Shown: positions 1 to 10,099 of the stretch, in pieces | Position numbering within the stretch: the first letter of the stretch is position 1 | How the letters are laid out: each line of letters starts with the position of its first letter | Source: an uncultured Holophagaceae bacterium | GTDB taxonomy: Bacteria > Acidobacteriota > Holophagae > Holophagales > Holophagaceae | DNA length: 64,000 bases | Reading direction: 5' to 3' | NCBI GenBank assembly: GCA_903857495.1 | Contig: CAIOFF010000048.1 | Location: forward strand, 149,193-213,192 | Notes under the pieces: generated by a model | Told to the model about the DNA's origin: nothing | What the model saw: the letters and a program-made list of their open reading frames with translations, nothing else | Database searches by the model: none | Program-made: the position numbers and the translations under genes

Positions 1-1435
1 CCACCTCCTGGCCCGTGCGCTCCTGGTCCCGCGACAGGCCACCGATCTCCCGGATGCTCTCGGCCATGCCGTCGATGCGCTCCCGGATCGCTGTCAGGCC
101 GGCCAGGGTGCTGTCCACGCCCTGCACCCCTCCGGCAACGGCCTCCTGGGTGCGTTGGATGAGCCCCTCGATCTCCCGAGCGGCCCCGCCCGAACGCTCC
201 GCCAGCTTCCGGACCTCCTCGGCCACCACGGCGAAGCCTTTGCCCTGGGCGCCAGCCTTGGCCGCTTCGATGGCGGCGTTGAGGGACAGCAGGTTCGTCT
301 GGCGGGCGATCTCCTGGATGACGCTCACGGCGTTCACGATCTGGCCCGTGACCTGCTTGATGTCGGCCATGCCCTGGGCGGTGCTCTGGCCGGTCTCGGC
401 GCTGCGGCTGGTCTCCTGGACGACCTCCTGGCTGCGGCTTTCCGTCTCCTGGGTGCGGCTGGCCACCCGGCCCGCGCTGCTGCCCAGGGCCAGCAGGGCT
501 TCGGCGACACCCTCGCCGGCCACCTTCAGGTCTTCGCTCACCCCGGCGATCTCATTCACGGCCTGGGCCATCTGGTCGGCGGAGGCAGCGAGCTGCGTGC
601 TGCCCGAGGCCACCCGCGCCGCGTACTCCGACACGTCCAGGACCGTCTTCCGCATGCTGCTGTTGTACTCATTGAAGGCCTGGGCGGCCTGCCCGACCTC
701 ATCCTCGGAGCTGACCTGGATCTGGTGGGCGAGGTCGCTGTTGCGGAGGCCCTTCACCAGGTGGCGGAGCGGCAGGATCATCCGGCGGGACAGGCCCCGC
801 GCCAGGAAGAACAGGAGCAGAGAGATCGCCAGGACCCCCGCCAGCATCGTGAGAGCGATGCCGCGGATCGCGCGGTCCACATCGTCCACATAGACGCCGG
901 TCCCCACGGTCCAGCCCCAGGGCGCGAAGGTGCGGACATAGCTCTGCTTGGGGAACAGGCCCGCCTTCCCCGGCTTGGGGAACTCGTAGGCATGGAAGCC
1001 GCCGGCGGGGTTCTGGGCCACGTGATCCAGGTCCCGGAAGAGCTTGGCGAGGGTTGGATCGCCCAGGTCATCGGTGAGCTTGCCCGCCCAGTCCCGGCGG
1101 ATGGCATGGGTGATGATCCGGGGACCCGGGGCTTGGATCCACAGGTAGTTGGTCTGGTCGTAGCGGAGGTTCTCAAGGATCTCCTTGCCCCGGGCCTGGG
1201 CGGTCTCCAGGCTGCGCTTCCCCAGCCGCACCTGGGCTTCCTGCTCCTGGAGGAGGGTGATCGCCAGCTCCACGACCTGCTTCAGGCCGTCCTGCTTGGC
1301 GGCCAGCACGGACCGGTGGAGGGTCGGCAGCACGTAGGCCCCGAAGAACAGCACAAAGAGCGCCACCGGCATGAGGCTGATGGCCAGGACCTTGCCGGCG
1401 AGGGAGCGGAACCGGAAGCCGCGGCGGAAGTTCAT
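1..1435 (-). CDS. Methyl-accepting chemotaxis protein, 3' end cut by window edge
   Basis: Transmembrane chemoreceptor that senses a ligand outside the inner membrane and controls CheA. The 478 visible codons show an N-terminal membrane helix (about residues 10-35), a single-Cache type periplasmic domain (YLWI near residue 97, ending with the [12 protein letters not shown] motif), a second membrane helix, a HAMP region and most of the cytoplasmic coiled-coil, including the hairpin tip with [17 protein letters not shown]. The gene runs off the left edge after the tip, so the C-terminus is missing. The ATG at 1435 precedes the first membrane helix and has a GGAG-like site upstream. A sigma-28-like promoter lies about 35 bases upstream. 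The signalling tip closely resembles that of the receptor at the right end of the window. Confidence 0.93.
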   Translation of the reverse strand, partial: MNFRRGFRFRSLAGKVLAISLMPVALFVLFFGAYVLPTLHRSVLAAKQDGLKQVVELAITLLQEQEAQVRLGKRSLETAQARGKEILENLRYDQTNYLWIQAPGPRIITHAIRRDWAGKLTDDLGDPTLAKLFRDLDHVAQNPAGGFHAYEFPKPGKAGLFPKQSYVRTFAPWGWTVGTGVYVDDVDRAIRGIALTMLAGVLAISLLLFFLARGLSRRMILPLRHLVKGLRNSDLAHQIQVSSEDEVGQAAQAFNEYNSSMRKTVLDVSEYAARVASGSTQLAASADQMAQAVNEIAGVSEDLKVAGEGVAEALLALGSSAGRVASRTQETESRSQEVVQETSRSAETGQSTAQGMADIKQVTGQIVNAVSVIQEIARQTNLLSLNAAIEAAKAGAQGKGFAVVAEEVRKLAERSGGAAREIEGLIQRTQEAVAGGVQGVDSTLAGLTAIRERIDGMAESIREIGGLSRDQERTGQEV

Positions 1436-1467
1436 GGAGGCTCCAGGCAGTGCTGAGGGAGAAGACC

Positions 1468-1494
1468 TTTTCGTCCCCTGAGAGGGAAGGTTTA
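1468..1494 (-). promoter_or_regulatory. Candidate flagellar (sigma-28/FliA-type) promoter of the chemoreceptor
   Basis: On the minus strand the sequence reads TAAA, 15 bases, then GACGAAAA. The enterobacterial FliA consensus is TAAA-N15-GCCGATAA, so the -35 core is exact, the spacing is exact and the -10 element matches 6 of 8 bases. It lies about 33 bases upstream of the chemoreceptor ATG. Chemoreceptor genes are classic FliA targets and the window carries a flagellar operon. No FliA gene is in the window. Confidence 0.5.
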
Positions 1495-1588
1495 CTTTGG
1501 GTAACCTCATGCAGATAACCTGAGCAAATAATGCTTACATGTCTTGACGAAGGTTGGATGGGAACGAGATTTTATTTCGGACCAGGCC

Positions 1589-1621
1589 CCTTTTTTGCCA
1601 CCCGGGGGGATGGCAAAAAGG
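1589..1621 (+). promoter_or_regulatory. Hairpin in the leader of the small heat-shock gene
   Basis: CCTTTTTTGCCA (1589-1600) pairs with TGGCAAAAAGG (1611-1621) around a short C/G-rich loop; one T is unpaired. It lies 30-60 bases before the hsp20 ATG at 1652, whose ribosome-binding site AAGGAGG is at 1641-1647. The 3' arm itself runs into a second AGGAGG. The C4T6 stretch of the 5' arm could alternatively pair with the true ribosome-binding site with a bulged A. Leader hairpins that act as RNA thermometers are known for hsp20 genes (ROSE, fourU), but this one does not match a known class by eye. Confidence 0.4.
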
Positions 1622-1651
1622 AGGCTCACATTCCCCATCCAAGGAGGCGTT

Positions 1652-2113
1652 ATGACGATCCTTCGCACCCGCACCCCTCAGTCGCCGCAGACCACGGCCG
1701 CGGCCCTGGAACCCTTCCGGCTCATGCGTGATTTCATGCGCTGGGACCCGCTCCGGGACTATGACCTGGGTGGCCCGGAGATGGCCTTCATGCCGAGCTT
1801 TGACGTGAAGGAAACGCCGGATGCCTACCAGTTCAAGGCCGACCTCCCCGGCATCCTCGAGGCTGATCTGGAGATCAGCCTCGAAGGCACCCGCCTCACC
1901 GTGGCGGGCAAGCGCGAGGAGGAGATCCTCAAGGAAGGCGAGCGCACCCACCTGGCTGAGCGCAGCCATGGCCGGTTCAGCCGCACCTTCACCCTGCCCG
2001 AGGATGTGGAAGGGGAGAAGGTGGTGGCCGAGCTCCGCAATGGTGTGCTGACCCTGATGGTGCCCAAGCGGCCCGAGGTCCGGCCCCGCAAGATCAACGT
2101 CAGTCTCGGGTGA
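1652..2113 (+). CDS. Hsp20/alpha-crystallin family small heat-shock protein
   Basis: Predicted 153-residue ATP-independent holdase chaperone that binds unfolding proteins in the cytoplasm as an oligomer. The alpha-crystallin domain spans about residues 45-145: it starts with the FDVKETPDAYQFKADLPG motif, contains LEISLEGTRLTVAGKREEE, and ends with the conserved LRNGVLTLMVPK strand. The usual C-terminal IxI/V motif appears as KINV. The start at 1652 is set by a perfect AAGGAGG five bases upstream; longer in-frame starts upstream lack one. A TTGACG at 1544-1549 followed 18 bases later by GATTTT is a possible promoter. It converges on the lipoprotein gene to the right. Confidence 0.95.
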   Translation: MTILRTRTPQSPQTTAAALEPFRLMRDFMRWDPLRDYDLGGPEMAFMPSFDVKETPDAYQFKADLPGILEADLEISLEGTRLTVAGKREEEILKEGERTHLAERSHGRFSRTFTLPEDVEGEKVVAELRNGVLTLMVPKRPEVRPRKINVSLG

Positions 2114-2131
2114 GGGGAGGAACTCTCCGAA

Positions 2132-3313
2132 TCAGTTGTAGAAGTAGATCCTCGGCCCGAAGGTGCCGGTGACGGCGTCGTTGAGCCTGACCACGATGTC
2201 GCCATCGGCGATCACCAGGTCGGGCTTGCCGTCGCCGTTCATGTCCGCGATGGCCACGCCCATGGGGCCGTAGCCGCCGGGGTAGTTGACCGCCGTCAGG
2301 AGGGTTCCCGCGGCGCTGGCGCTCTGGAGGAGGACCGAGACCGCGCCGGGAGAGCCGGGCAGACCCTCGCAGGCCACGGCCACGTCAGGCCTGCCATCCC
2401 CATTGAGGTCGCCCACAGCCAGGGCCGTGGGGCGGTATTCGGTGGCGTAGCTCACGGGGGCGGCGAAGGCCCCGGGCGTGGTCTGCAAGAGGACACTGAG
2501 GCCCTGGGTGCCGGGTCCGGTCGCGGCCCCGTGGTTGGCGGTCAGCAGGTCCAGCTTGCCGTCCCCGTTGAGGTCCGCGGCCTTGATGGCCACGGGCTGG
2601 ATGCCGGTGGCGAAATCCACGGCCGGGGCGAAGACGCCCGCGGCGGTCTGGAGCAGCACGGACACCGAGTTGGCGGTGGTGGCGACGGCGACGTCCGCGC
2701 GGCCATTGCCGTCCAGGTCCGCCACCGCCACCGCCAGGGGATCGCCACCCACGGCATAGGTCACCGCCGCATTGAAGGTGCCAGCTGCGGTCTGGGTGAA
2801 GACCAGGACGTTGCTGGCGCCGCTGGCCGCGACGACGAGGTCCGCCCGGCCGTCGCCGTTAAGGTCGCCCACGGCCACGTCCAGGGGGCTGCGGCCCGGG
2901 GTGGCGAGCACCGTGGCCGCAAGGAAGAAGCCGGGCCGGGCGGGATCCGCCAGCCGCACGGAGACGGTCCTGTCCGCCGTGTTGGCGACCACCAGATCGG
3001 GGCGGCCGTCCCCGTTCACATCCGCCAGCACCAGGTTCGCCGGTCCCGCACCAACGCCGAAGCGCACGGGCTCCGCGAAGACCCCCTCGGGGCCCTGTCG
3101 TCGGGTGGAGACAAAGCCGGGCGTGGCGGTGCCCTCGAGCTCCGTGGACACCAGGCCCAGGATGTCTTGCATCCCGTTGGCGTCGAGGTCGGCCACCGCG
3201 ATGGCATTGACCAGATAGGAAGAGGAAGGACCGAGGTGGAGGTCAGAGCTGGAACACCCGAGCAGGGCGAGCACGCCCAGAGAACCAAGCAGCAGCGTGG
3301 AACGGGAACGCAT
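2132..3313 (-). CDS. FG-GAP/VCBS repeat lipoprotein
   Basis: Predicted exported lipoprotein of 393 residues. The signal peptide ends with a LALLGC lipobox, so the Cys near residue 20 should be lipidated. The rest is a run of about seven repeats of around 50 residues, each with a calcium-binding DxNGDGxxD loop (for example DVNGDGRPDLVVA and DLNGDGRADLVVA), typical of a seven-bladed integrin-like beta-propeller. Such proteins bind carbohydrates or proteins at the cell surface; the ligand cannot be read from sequence. The ATG at 3313 is preferred because AAGGAGG lies five bases upstream; an in-frame GTG six bases earlier overlaps that site. Confidence 0.9.
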   Translation of the reverse strand: MRSRSTLLLGSLGVLALLGCSSSDLHLGPSSSYLVNAIAVADLDANGMQDILGLVSTELEGTATPGFVSTRRQGPEGVFAEPVRFGVGAGPANLVLADVNGDGRPDLVVANTADRTVSVRLADPARPGFFLAATVLATPGRSPLDVAVGDLNGDGRADLVVAASGASNVLVFTQTAAGTFNAAVTYAVGGDPLAVAVADLDGNGRADVAVATTANSVSVLLQTAAGVFAPAVDFATGIQPVAIKAADLNGDGKLDLLTANHGAATGPGTQGLSVLLQTTPGAFAAPVSYATEYRPTALAVGDLNGDGRPDVAVACEGLPGSPGAVSVLLQSASAAGTLLTAVNYPGGYGPMGVAIADMNGDGKPDLVIADGDIVVRLNDAVTGTFGPRIYFYN

Positions 3314-3406
3314 GGGCACCTCCTTGAGTCTGTCCAGACAAGGATGGAAGGAAGGCCGGAGCCCCGCAAGGGGCCGGGGGGGGGCGATGGTCGCGAACCG
3401 GACCCC

Positions 3407-4789
3407 TCAGGGCGTGCGGGTCCGCTCCAGCAGGTGGCCGACGCCGTGGGCGTAGTAGTCCAGGAGGGGGGCCTTGTGGGGGGGCAGCACCAGGTGCCCG
3501 TCCACGGACAGCAGGATGCGTCGAAGGGTCAGCACCCGCAGGCCCACCTCGAAGGTGCGCTGGAAGGACCCCCGGGGCAGGTGCAGGGGCAGGCCCAGCT
3601 CCTGGGCCCGGGCCAGGGTCTCCAGCACCTGGTCCCGGAAGGGCGCGCGGCCCGGCGCCTCGCCGCCCACCTCCCGGTAGACCCAGGCCACCACGGCCAC
3701 GGGAGTGATGGGGACCTCGTTCCCCACGGCCTGCAGCAGGTCCGCCGCGAAGGTCTCCAGCAGGGGGCGGCGGGTCTCCCAGTCCAGGTCGCGCAGGTCG
3801 GCGCCCCTCAGGGCCGTGGCGGCATGGATGGGGGTGCCGAAGTTGGCCACCGCGTAGCCGAAGCGGTGGAAGCGGCGGGTGGCGCCCCGCCAGACCAGGC
3901 CCAGCAGCCAGAGGGAGGTGCGCCGCAGCAGGGCTAGGGGGCCACGCTTGGGCTTGCCCAAGCCCTCCCGCACCAGGTTGCTGTCCTCCACCACCCGGTC
4001 GTAGTTGATGCCCACGGGAATGAAGACCAGGTCCTTGGCTCCGGCCCGCAGCATGTAGTCCAGCAGGCCCAGCTTCGGGGCCTGGAGCCGCCCGTCCCGG
4101 CTGAGGCCACCCTCCAGGAAGATGCCCTGGGTGGTGCCCTGGGCCACGGTGCGCTGCACGTAGCGCTCGAGTACCGCGTGGTAGAGCGGATCCCGGAAGC
4201 GGCGCCGCACGAAGAAGGAGCCGAAGCTGCGGAAGAGCTTCTCCAGGGGCCAGACCCGGGCCCACTCGCCCACGGCGTAGGAGATGGAGACCCGGTTGGC
4301 CAACAGGAAGGCCACCAGTAGGTAGTCTGCGTTGCTGCGGTGGTTCATGACGTAGACCACGGAGGCGTCGCGGGGGATCCGGTTCAGCGCGGCCTCGGCG
4401 CTGCGGCCGATGCGCACCCGGTAGCAGGTGCGCAGCAGCCAGCCCGCCAGGCGCTTGCCGTAGCGGTAGGTGGTGATGAGGTTGAAGCTGGGGATGATCT
4501 CGTCCAGGTAGAGGCTCACGTCCGCCAGCAGACTGGCCTCCTCCCGGCCGGTCTCCTGGGCCAGGGCCGTCACCCGCTCGCGAAGGTCAGTGTCCGCCAG
4601 CAGCTCCGCCTTCATCCGCTGCTTGCGGGTGACCGTGACAGGGTTGAGCCGGAAGCCCAGCTCCCGCCGGGTCCGGAGCGCATGGCGCCAAGCCCAGCGC
4701 CGGAACCAGCGCTTCCCGAAGCGCCCGAGGAGCGCCAGGAACACAAGACCCCCCACCGCGAGGGCCAGCAACCACTGTTTGGGAGTCAT
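3407..4789 (-). CDS. PlsB-like glycerol-3-phosphate acyltransferase family protein
   Basis: Predicted 460-residue membrane-associated acyltransferase that would put an acyl chain on glycerol-3-phosphate, the first step of phospholipid synthesis. An N-terminal hydrophobic segment (residues 5-22) is followed by the acyltransferase core. HRSNAD (H150, D155) is the catalytic HX4D motif, SFFVRR is motif II, FLEGGLSRDGR (224-234) is motif III, and PVGINYDRVVE is motif IV. The order and spacing match PlsB, but the protein is much shorter than enterobacterial PlsB (about 800 residues), lacking long N- and C-terminal regions. A second acyltransferase, PlsC-type, is at 38616-39374. It is 36 bases downstream of the efflux permease gene on the same strand. 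Confidence 0.8.
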   Translation of the reverse strand: MTPKQWLLALAVGGLVFLALLGRFGKRWFRRWAWRHALRTRRELGFRLNPVTVTRKQRMKAELLADTDLRERVTALAQETGREEASLLADVSLYLDEIIPSFNLITTYRYGKRLAGWLLRTCYRVRIGRSAEAALNRIPRDASVVYVMNHRSNADYLLVAFLLANRVSISYAVGEWARVWPLEKLFRSFGSFFVRRRFRDPLYHAVLERYVQRTVAQGTTQGIFLEGGLSRDGRLQAPKLGLLDYMLRAGAKDLVFIPVGINYDRVVEDSNLVREGLGKPKRGPLALLRRTSLWLLGLVWRGATRRFHRFGYAVANFGTPIHAATALRGADLRDLDWETRRPLLETFAADLLQAVGNEVPITPVAVVAWVYREVGGEAPGRAPFRDQVLETLARAQELGLPLHLPRGSFQRTFEVGLRVLTLRRILLSVDGHLVLPPHKAPLLDYYAHGVGHLLERTRTP

Positions 4790-4825
4790 GCGCCGAGTAT
4801 GGACCGATCCTGCACCATCGTGCAG

Positions 4826-6048
<1,223 letters not shown>

Positions 6049-6049
<1 letters not shown>

Positions 6050-7308
6050 CACGGCTGGGCGCCCTTCTTCTTCCTGGCGTCCTGTTCGAGCTGGGTGTCG
6101 GACTTGAGCTTCAGCTTCACCGAGGCCCGGTCCTTCATCTCCTTGAGCTTGCGGATGGGTCCCGTCAGCACTCTCTCGCCCTCGGCCAGGCCCTCCTTCA
6201 CCTCGTAGTGGTTGGTGTTGGCGATGCCCGTCTTGATGGATCGCTCCGAGGCCCGGCCGTCCTTGTGGACCATGACGATGCTGCGGGTCTCGGGGCTGAG
6301 GAGCCCCTTCTTCTGGGCGTCTTCCAGGGTGCCCTCCCGCTCCAGCACCGACTGCAGCGGCACCCGGAGGACATTCTTGGCCTCCGCGGTGAGCACCACG
6401 GCGCGGGCGCTCATGCCGGGGCGCAGGCGGTCGATGCTCTCGGCGCCCATGTCCAGGGCCACCTTCACCTTGTACATGTTGGAGTCCTGGCCGATCTTCT
6501 CGGCGGCGGTGGCGATCTCCCGGACCTTGCCCTGGAAGACCTTGCCCGGGAAGGACTCCACCGTGACCTGGGCCGGCTGGCTGAGCTTGAGCCGCACGAC
6601 TTCGCTCTCATTGACCTTGATCTCGGCGATGAGGTCACTCATGTCGGAGATGACCATCAGCACCGCGCCCGGCAGGTTGCTCATGCCGGGGATGGCGGTC
6701 TCGCCCTTCTCGGCCTTGAGCCCCGTGACCCGACCCGGGATGGGCGCCACCAGCACGGACTTGCTGAGGGCGTCCCGCATGGCCGCCACGTTCGCCTGGC
6801 CCTGCTGGACGGCGGTCTGGGCGGTCTGGAAGCTGAACTCGGCGCTGTCCCGGTTGAGCCGGGCCTGGCGGAAGTCCTCTTCGGAGATGAGGCCCTGGCC
6901 GTAGAGGGTCTCCAGGCGCCGGAAGGTGTCCCGGGCCTTGGCCTGGGTGCCTTCCAGCCGGGCGGCGTCCTTGGTCTGGCCGGTCAGGGCCGCCTCGGCC
7001 TGGATCAGCCCCTGCTTGAGGCGCTCCTGGTCGATGGTCACCAGCAGGTCGCCCGCCTTCACGTCCTGGCCGTCCTTGACGTGGAGGGTCTTGATCTCGC
7101 CCATGACCGAGGTGCCCACGTTGATGCGGGTCATGGCCTGGATCTCGCCGCTGGCCACGATGGTCTCGCGGATGTCGCCCCGCCCGAGGGTGTCCCAGGC
7201 GAAGGCGCTGTCCTCGTCCCGGGCCCCGCCGAAGGCCACGCCGAGGCCGATGAGGACCACCAGAGCCACGGCTCCGCCGATGACAAGTTTCATATTCCGG
7301 GAGGCCAT
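6049..7308 (-). CDS. MacA/HlyD-type periplasmic adaptor protein
   Basis: Membrane-fusion protein of 419 residues that would link an inner-membrane transporter to an outer-membrane channel. An N-terminal signal anchor (residues 8-28) is followed by a lipoyl half-motif (VMGEIKTLHVKDGQDVKAGD), a coiled-coil hairpin (about 95-185), the second lipoyl half (APIPGRVTGLKAEKGE), a beta-barrel domain and a membrane-proximal domain ending with the lysine-rich tail. It is translationally joined to the permease downstream by a one-base overlap and follows the Yip1-family frame with no gap. The MacA class works with MacB-type permeases, which fits the neighbour. Confidence 0.9.
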
Positions 7309-8048
7309 CTACTTGGCCCCGAGCAGGCGCATGCCAATGGCACAGGCCATGGGCACGAGGACGGCCAGCAGCGCCCCGGCGGTCTTGATGCGGACCAGGT
7401 AGCGCAGGGCCAGGAAGGCCAGCGCGGCCTCGGTGAAGTAGAAGAGGTCCAGGGCATAGTAGAGGGCCTGCAGCTTGATGCTGTCCACGTGGAGGAAGTA
7501 GCCCAGGGAGGTCGGGGCCACCTTGTCGGGGGTGAGGCCGCCGATGGGCCGCACCAGGCAGATCACCGCGATGAGCAGCATGTGGGGCAGCTTCACGAGG
7601 CCAGGCACGATGGCGGCGCTGAGGGCCTGGAGATAGCTGGGCGCCTCGGCCTCGGGCAGGGCCTTCCCGATCAGCCAGTAGAAGAGGGCCACCAGCGCCA
7701 TGGCCGCAGGCGTGATGAACAGGACGCCAAGGATGCCGAAGGGCAGGATGAACTTCTTCTGCATGTCGATGACCATGTCGATCTGCGCCGCCTGGATCTG
7801 CGGGTTGCGCTCCAGGATGGGTCGGAGCATCTCGTCCACGTCCACCTTCAGGCCCCAGATGACCGTGATGACCAGGGAGGCGACCATGACCGCGCCCAGG
7901 GCCCAGCCCAGCTGGGAGCCTGATTGAGGCGGCGGAACAGCTCCACGGGAGCCGTGAACACGCCGACGAGCTGGTCCAGCAGGCCTGGCGCCTGGGGACG
8001 CGGCGCCTCGGGCTGCTCGCCATACAGGGAGGAAGGCTGTTCACTCAT
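7309..8048 (-). pseudogene. Yip1-domain membrane protein, frameshifted
   Basis: Two reading frames together make one Yip1-family integral membrane protein. The first 47 codons or so from the ATG at 8048 give a proline-rich N-terminus and the family segment LLDQLVGVFTAPVELFRRLN. The remaining ~192 codons, in another frame ending at 7309, hold four or five hydrophobic helices. The shift falls in the run of G and C at about 7898-7915; one added base would restore a continuous frame. The intact relative at 33578-34282 has the same layout (VFRDPMELFERV before the first helix). It could be a real inactivation, a sequencing error in the GC-rich run, or a shorter protein starting at the ATG at 7887. 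It leads the adaptor-permease operon. Confidence 0.7.
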
Positions 8049-8176
8049 GGCAAGGACCTCTCAGACATCGAGCCAACTTTAACGCACCTGCGGGGCCCGG
8101 GCCAGGATGGCCGCGGCGCCTGGCCTGGCCGCCGGTGCTACATTGAGGGCTCATTGCCGCCCAGGAGTCCCATCCC

Positions 8177-9040
8177 ATGTCCGCCCTGGATCGCCTCGCG
8201 GAGCGCCAGCTGGTGGTGGTGACCGGGAAGGGCGGGGTCGGCAAGACCACCCTCGCCTCGGTGCTGGGCCGCCTCCTGGCCGCCCGGGGTCGGCGGGTGC
8301 TCCTGCTGGAGGTGGACCCGCGGGAGAGCCTCCACCAGGCGCTGGGGACCGAGCCCTCGGGCGGTGAGATCGTGCCCGCGGGTCCGAGGCTCTGGCTCCA
8401 GAACCTCCAGCCCGCGGCGGTCATCGAAGGCCTGGTCCATGAGAAGGTCCCCCTCGACTACCTGGCCCGAAAAATTGTGGAGAGTCCGGCCTTCCACCAC
8501 TTCGTAGAGGGGGCTCCGGGCCTGAAGGAGACGGCCCTGCTGGGCTACGCCTATCGGACCCTGCACCAGGGTCGCCGCCCCCGGGCCGACCTGGTGATCC
8601 TGGATGCCCCCGCCACGGGGCACGGCGCCACCCTGCTCACGGCGCCGGGTCTGCTGGCCCAGGCGGCCCAGGGGGGTCAACTGGGTGACATGGCCGCAGA
8701 CCTGGCGGCCTTCCTGGCGGACCCCACTCGCTGCGGCGTGGCCCTCGCCACCCTGGCGGAGGAGATGCCCATCCAGGAGACGCTGGAACTTCTGGAGGTG
8801 TTGCAGGCGAAGCTGGGCCTGCGGCCCGACCTGGTGGTGGCGAACGGGTTGTACCCCGTGCCTCCGCCGGGGCCCGGCCTGGAGCTGCTGAGGACCCGGC
8901 GCCGCCTGAACGAGGCGGAACTGGCCCGGCTCTCCGCCGCCTGGGACGGTCCCCTGGTGTCGCTACTGCTCCTCGCCCTGGACCGGGGGCCGGCGCTGAT
9001 CGACCGGCTGGCCCAGGCGTTCCTCCAGGAGGACCGATGA
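8177..9040 (+). CDS. ArsA/GET3-like ATPase, first of a pair
   Basis: Predicted 287-residue P-loop ATPase of the ArsA (anion-pump/GET3) family. The deviant Walker A motif is GKGGVGKTT (residues 17-25), followed by a LLLEVDPRESL switch-like segment and LVILDAPATGHG as the switch II/Walker B strand. It lacks the paired cysteines that bind metalloid in arsenical-pump ArsA, and no ars genes are nearby, so arsenic resistance is unlikely. The stop overlaps the start of the second ATPase by four bases (ATGA), so the two are probably made in equal amounts and may pair as a heterodimer, like the two halves of classical ArsA. The cellular client is unknown. Confidence 0.85.
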   Translation: MSALDRLAERQLVVVTGKGGVGKTTLASVLGRLLAARGRRVLLLEVDPRESLHQALGTEPSGGEIVPAGPRLWLQNLQPAAVIEGLVHEKVPLDYLARKIVESPAFHHFVEGAPGLKETALLGYAYRTLHQGRRPRADLVILDAPATGHGATLLTAPGLLAQAAQGGQLGDMAADLAAFLADPTRCGVALATLAEEMPIQETLELLEVLQAKLGLRPDLVVANGLYPVPPPGPGLELLRTRRRLNEAELARLSAAWDGPLVSLLLLALDRGPALIDRLAQAFLQEDR

Positions 9041-10083
9041 GCGCCAGCGTGCTCGCGGGTGACCTCCTCGTGGTGGTGGGTGCGGGCGGCGTGGGCAAGA
9101 CCACCCTGGCGGCGGCCCTGGCCCTGGGGTCCGCGCAGCAGGGGCGCCGCACCCTGGTGATGACCTTCGATCCCTCCCTGCGGCTCAAGGATGCTCTCGG
9201 CGTGGGTGAGGCGGCCCTGGACGAACCCATCCCCGTGCTTGGGGTGGCACCGGGGCGCCTGGATGCGGCCCTCCTCGATGCGAAGCGGACCTTCGACCGC
9301 CTCATCCGGACCTACGCCCCTGACGCTGCGGCCGCAGAGCGGATCTTCTCCAACCGGTTCTACCGGGACATGGCCGGCAACCTGGCGGGAATCCTGGAAT
9401 ACATGGCCATGGAGCGGCTCTTCGAGATGCGGGCCTCGGGTCAGTACGACCGGATCATCCTGGACACGCCGCCCACGCGCCAGGCCATGGACTTCCTCCA
9501 GGCGCCGGAGCGGATGATGCACCTGGTGAACAACCGGGCCATCCAGTTCGCCATGGATCCCTGGTGGGACCGGAAAGGGGGCAAGCACCTCGCCCTGCGC
9601 CTGGCGGCCATGGGGGCCCTGGAGCTGTCGGACCGCCTCATCGGCCGGCGCTTCCTCCTGGATGTGGTGGAGTTCATCCGGGCTTTCGCGCCGCTCTTCG
9701 AGGGCTTCCGCCACCGGGCCGAGGAAGTCCAGAAGCTGCTGCGGGCCGAGGAGACCCGGTTCCTGCTGGTGGCGGGTCCCGGCTCAGACCGGGTGCCCGA
9801 CGCGATGTTCTTCCTGCGCAAGCTGAAGGAAACCGGCCACCAGCTCGGTCCCATCCTGGTGAACCAGGTCCACCCGGAGCCCGGTCCCGGCGCGGGCCGG
9901 GGGCCGGGCGCCGAGCTGCTGGGCTTCCTGGCGACCCGGGACCGGCGCGGCCTGGAGCTCCTGCGGAGTCTCCTGCCGGGCTCCCAGGAGCTGCTCCCCG
10001 TGCCCCTGGAGCCCCATCCCCCCGGCGATCTGGCGGAGCTGGGCCAGCTGTTTAACAAATTAATAAACATAAAATCATTATAA
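9037..10083 (+). CDS. ArsA/GET3-like ATPase, second of a pair
   Basis: Predicted 348-residue partner of the preceding ATPase. The Walker A motif is GAGGVGKTT (15-23); TFDPSLRLKDALG is the switch I-like region and RIILDTPPTRQAMDFL the switch II region. A longer helical middle (about 85-230) could be the client-binding subdomain. The last ten codons are strikingly AT-rich (the encoded end is NKLINIKSL), unlike the rest of the gene, and run directly into the AT-rich phaR promoter region. This suggests the 3' end doubles as promoter DNA. No cysteine pair typical of arsenite binding or of the GET3 zinc site is obvious. Confidence 0.85.
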   Translation: MSASVLAGDLLVVVGAGGVGKTTLAAALALGSAQQGRRTLVMTFDPSLRLKDALGVGEAALDEPIPVLGVAPGRLDAALLDAKRTFDRLIRTYAPDAAAAERIFSNRFYRDMAGNLAGILEYMAMERLFEMRASGQYDRIILDTPPTRQAMDFLQAPERMMHLVNNRAIQFAMDPWWDRKGGKHLALRLAAMGALELSDRLIGRRFLLDVVEFIRAFAPLFEGFRHRAEEVQKLLRAEETRFLLVAGPGSDRVPDAMFFLRKLKETGHQLGPILVNQVHPEPGPGAGRGPGAELLGFLATRDRRGLELLRSLLPGSQELLPVPLEPHPPGDLAELGQLFNKLINIKSL

Positions 10084-10099
10084 TCAATATTTAAGAAAA

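Noticed and set aside
8177..10083. Arsenic-resistance operon
   Set aside because: The two ATPases belong to the ArsA family, but no arsB, arsC, arsR or acr3 gene is present and the metalloid-binding cysteines are not seen.
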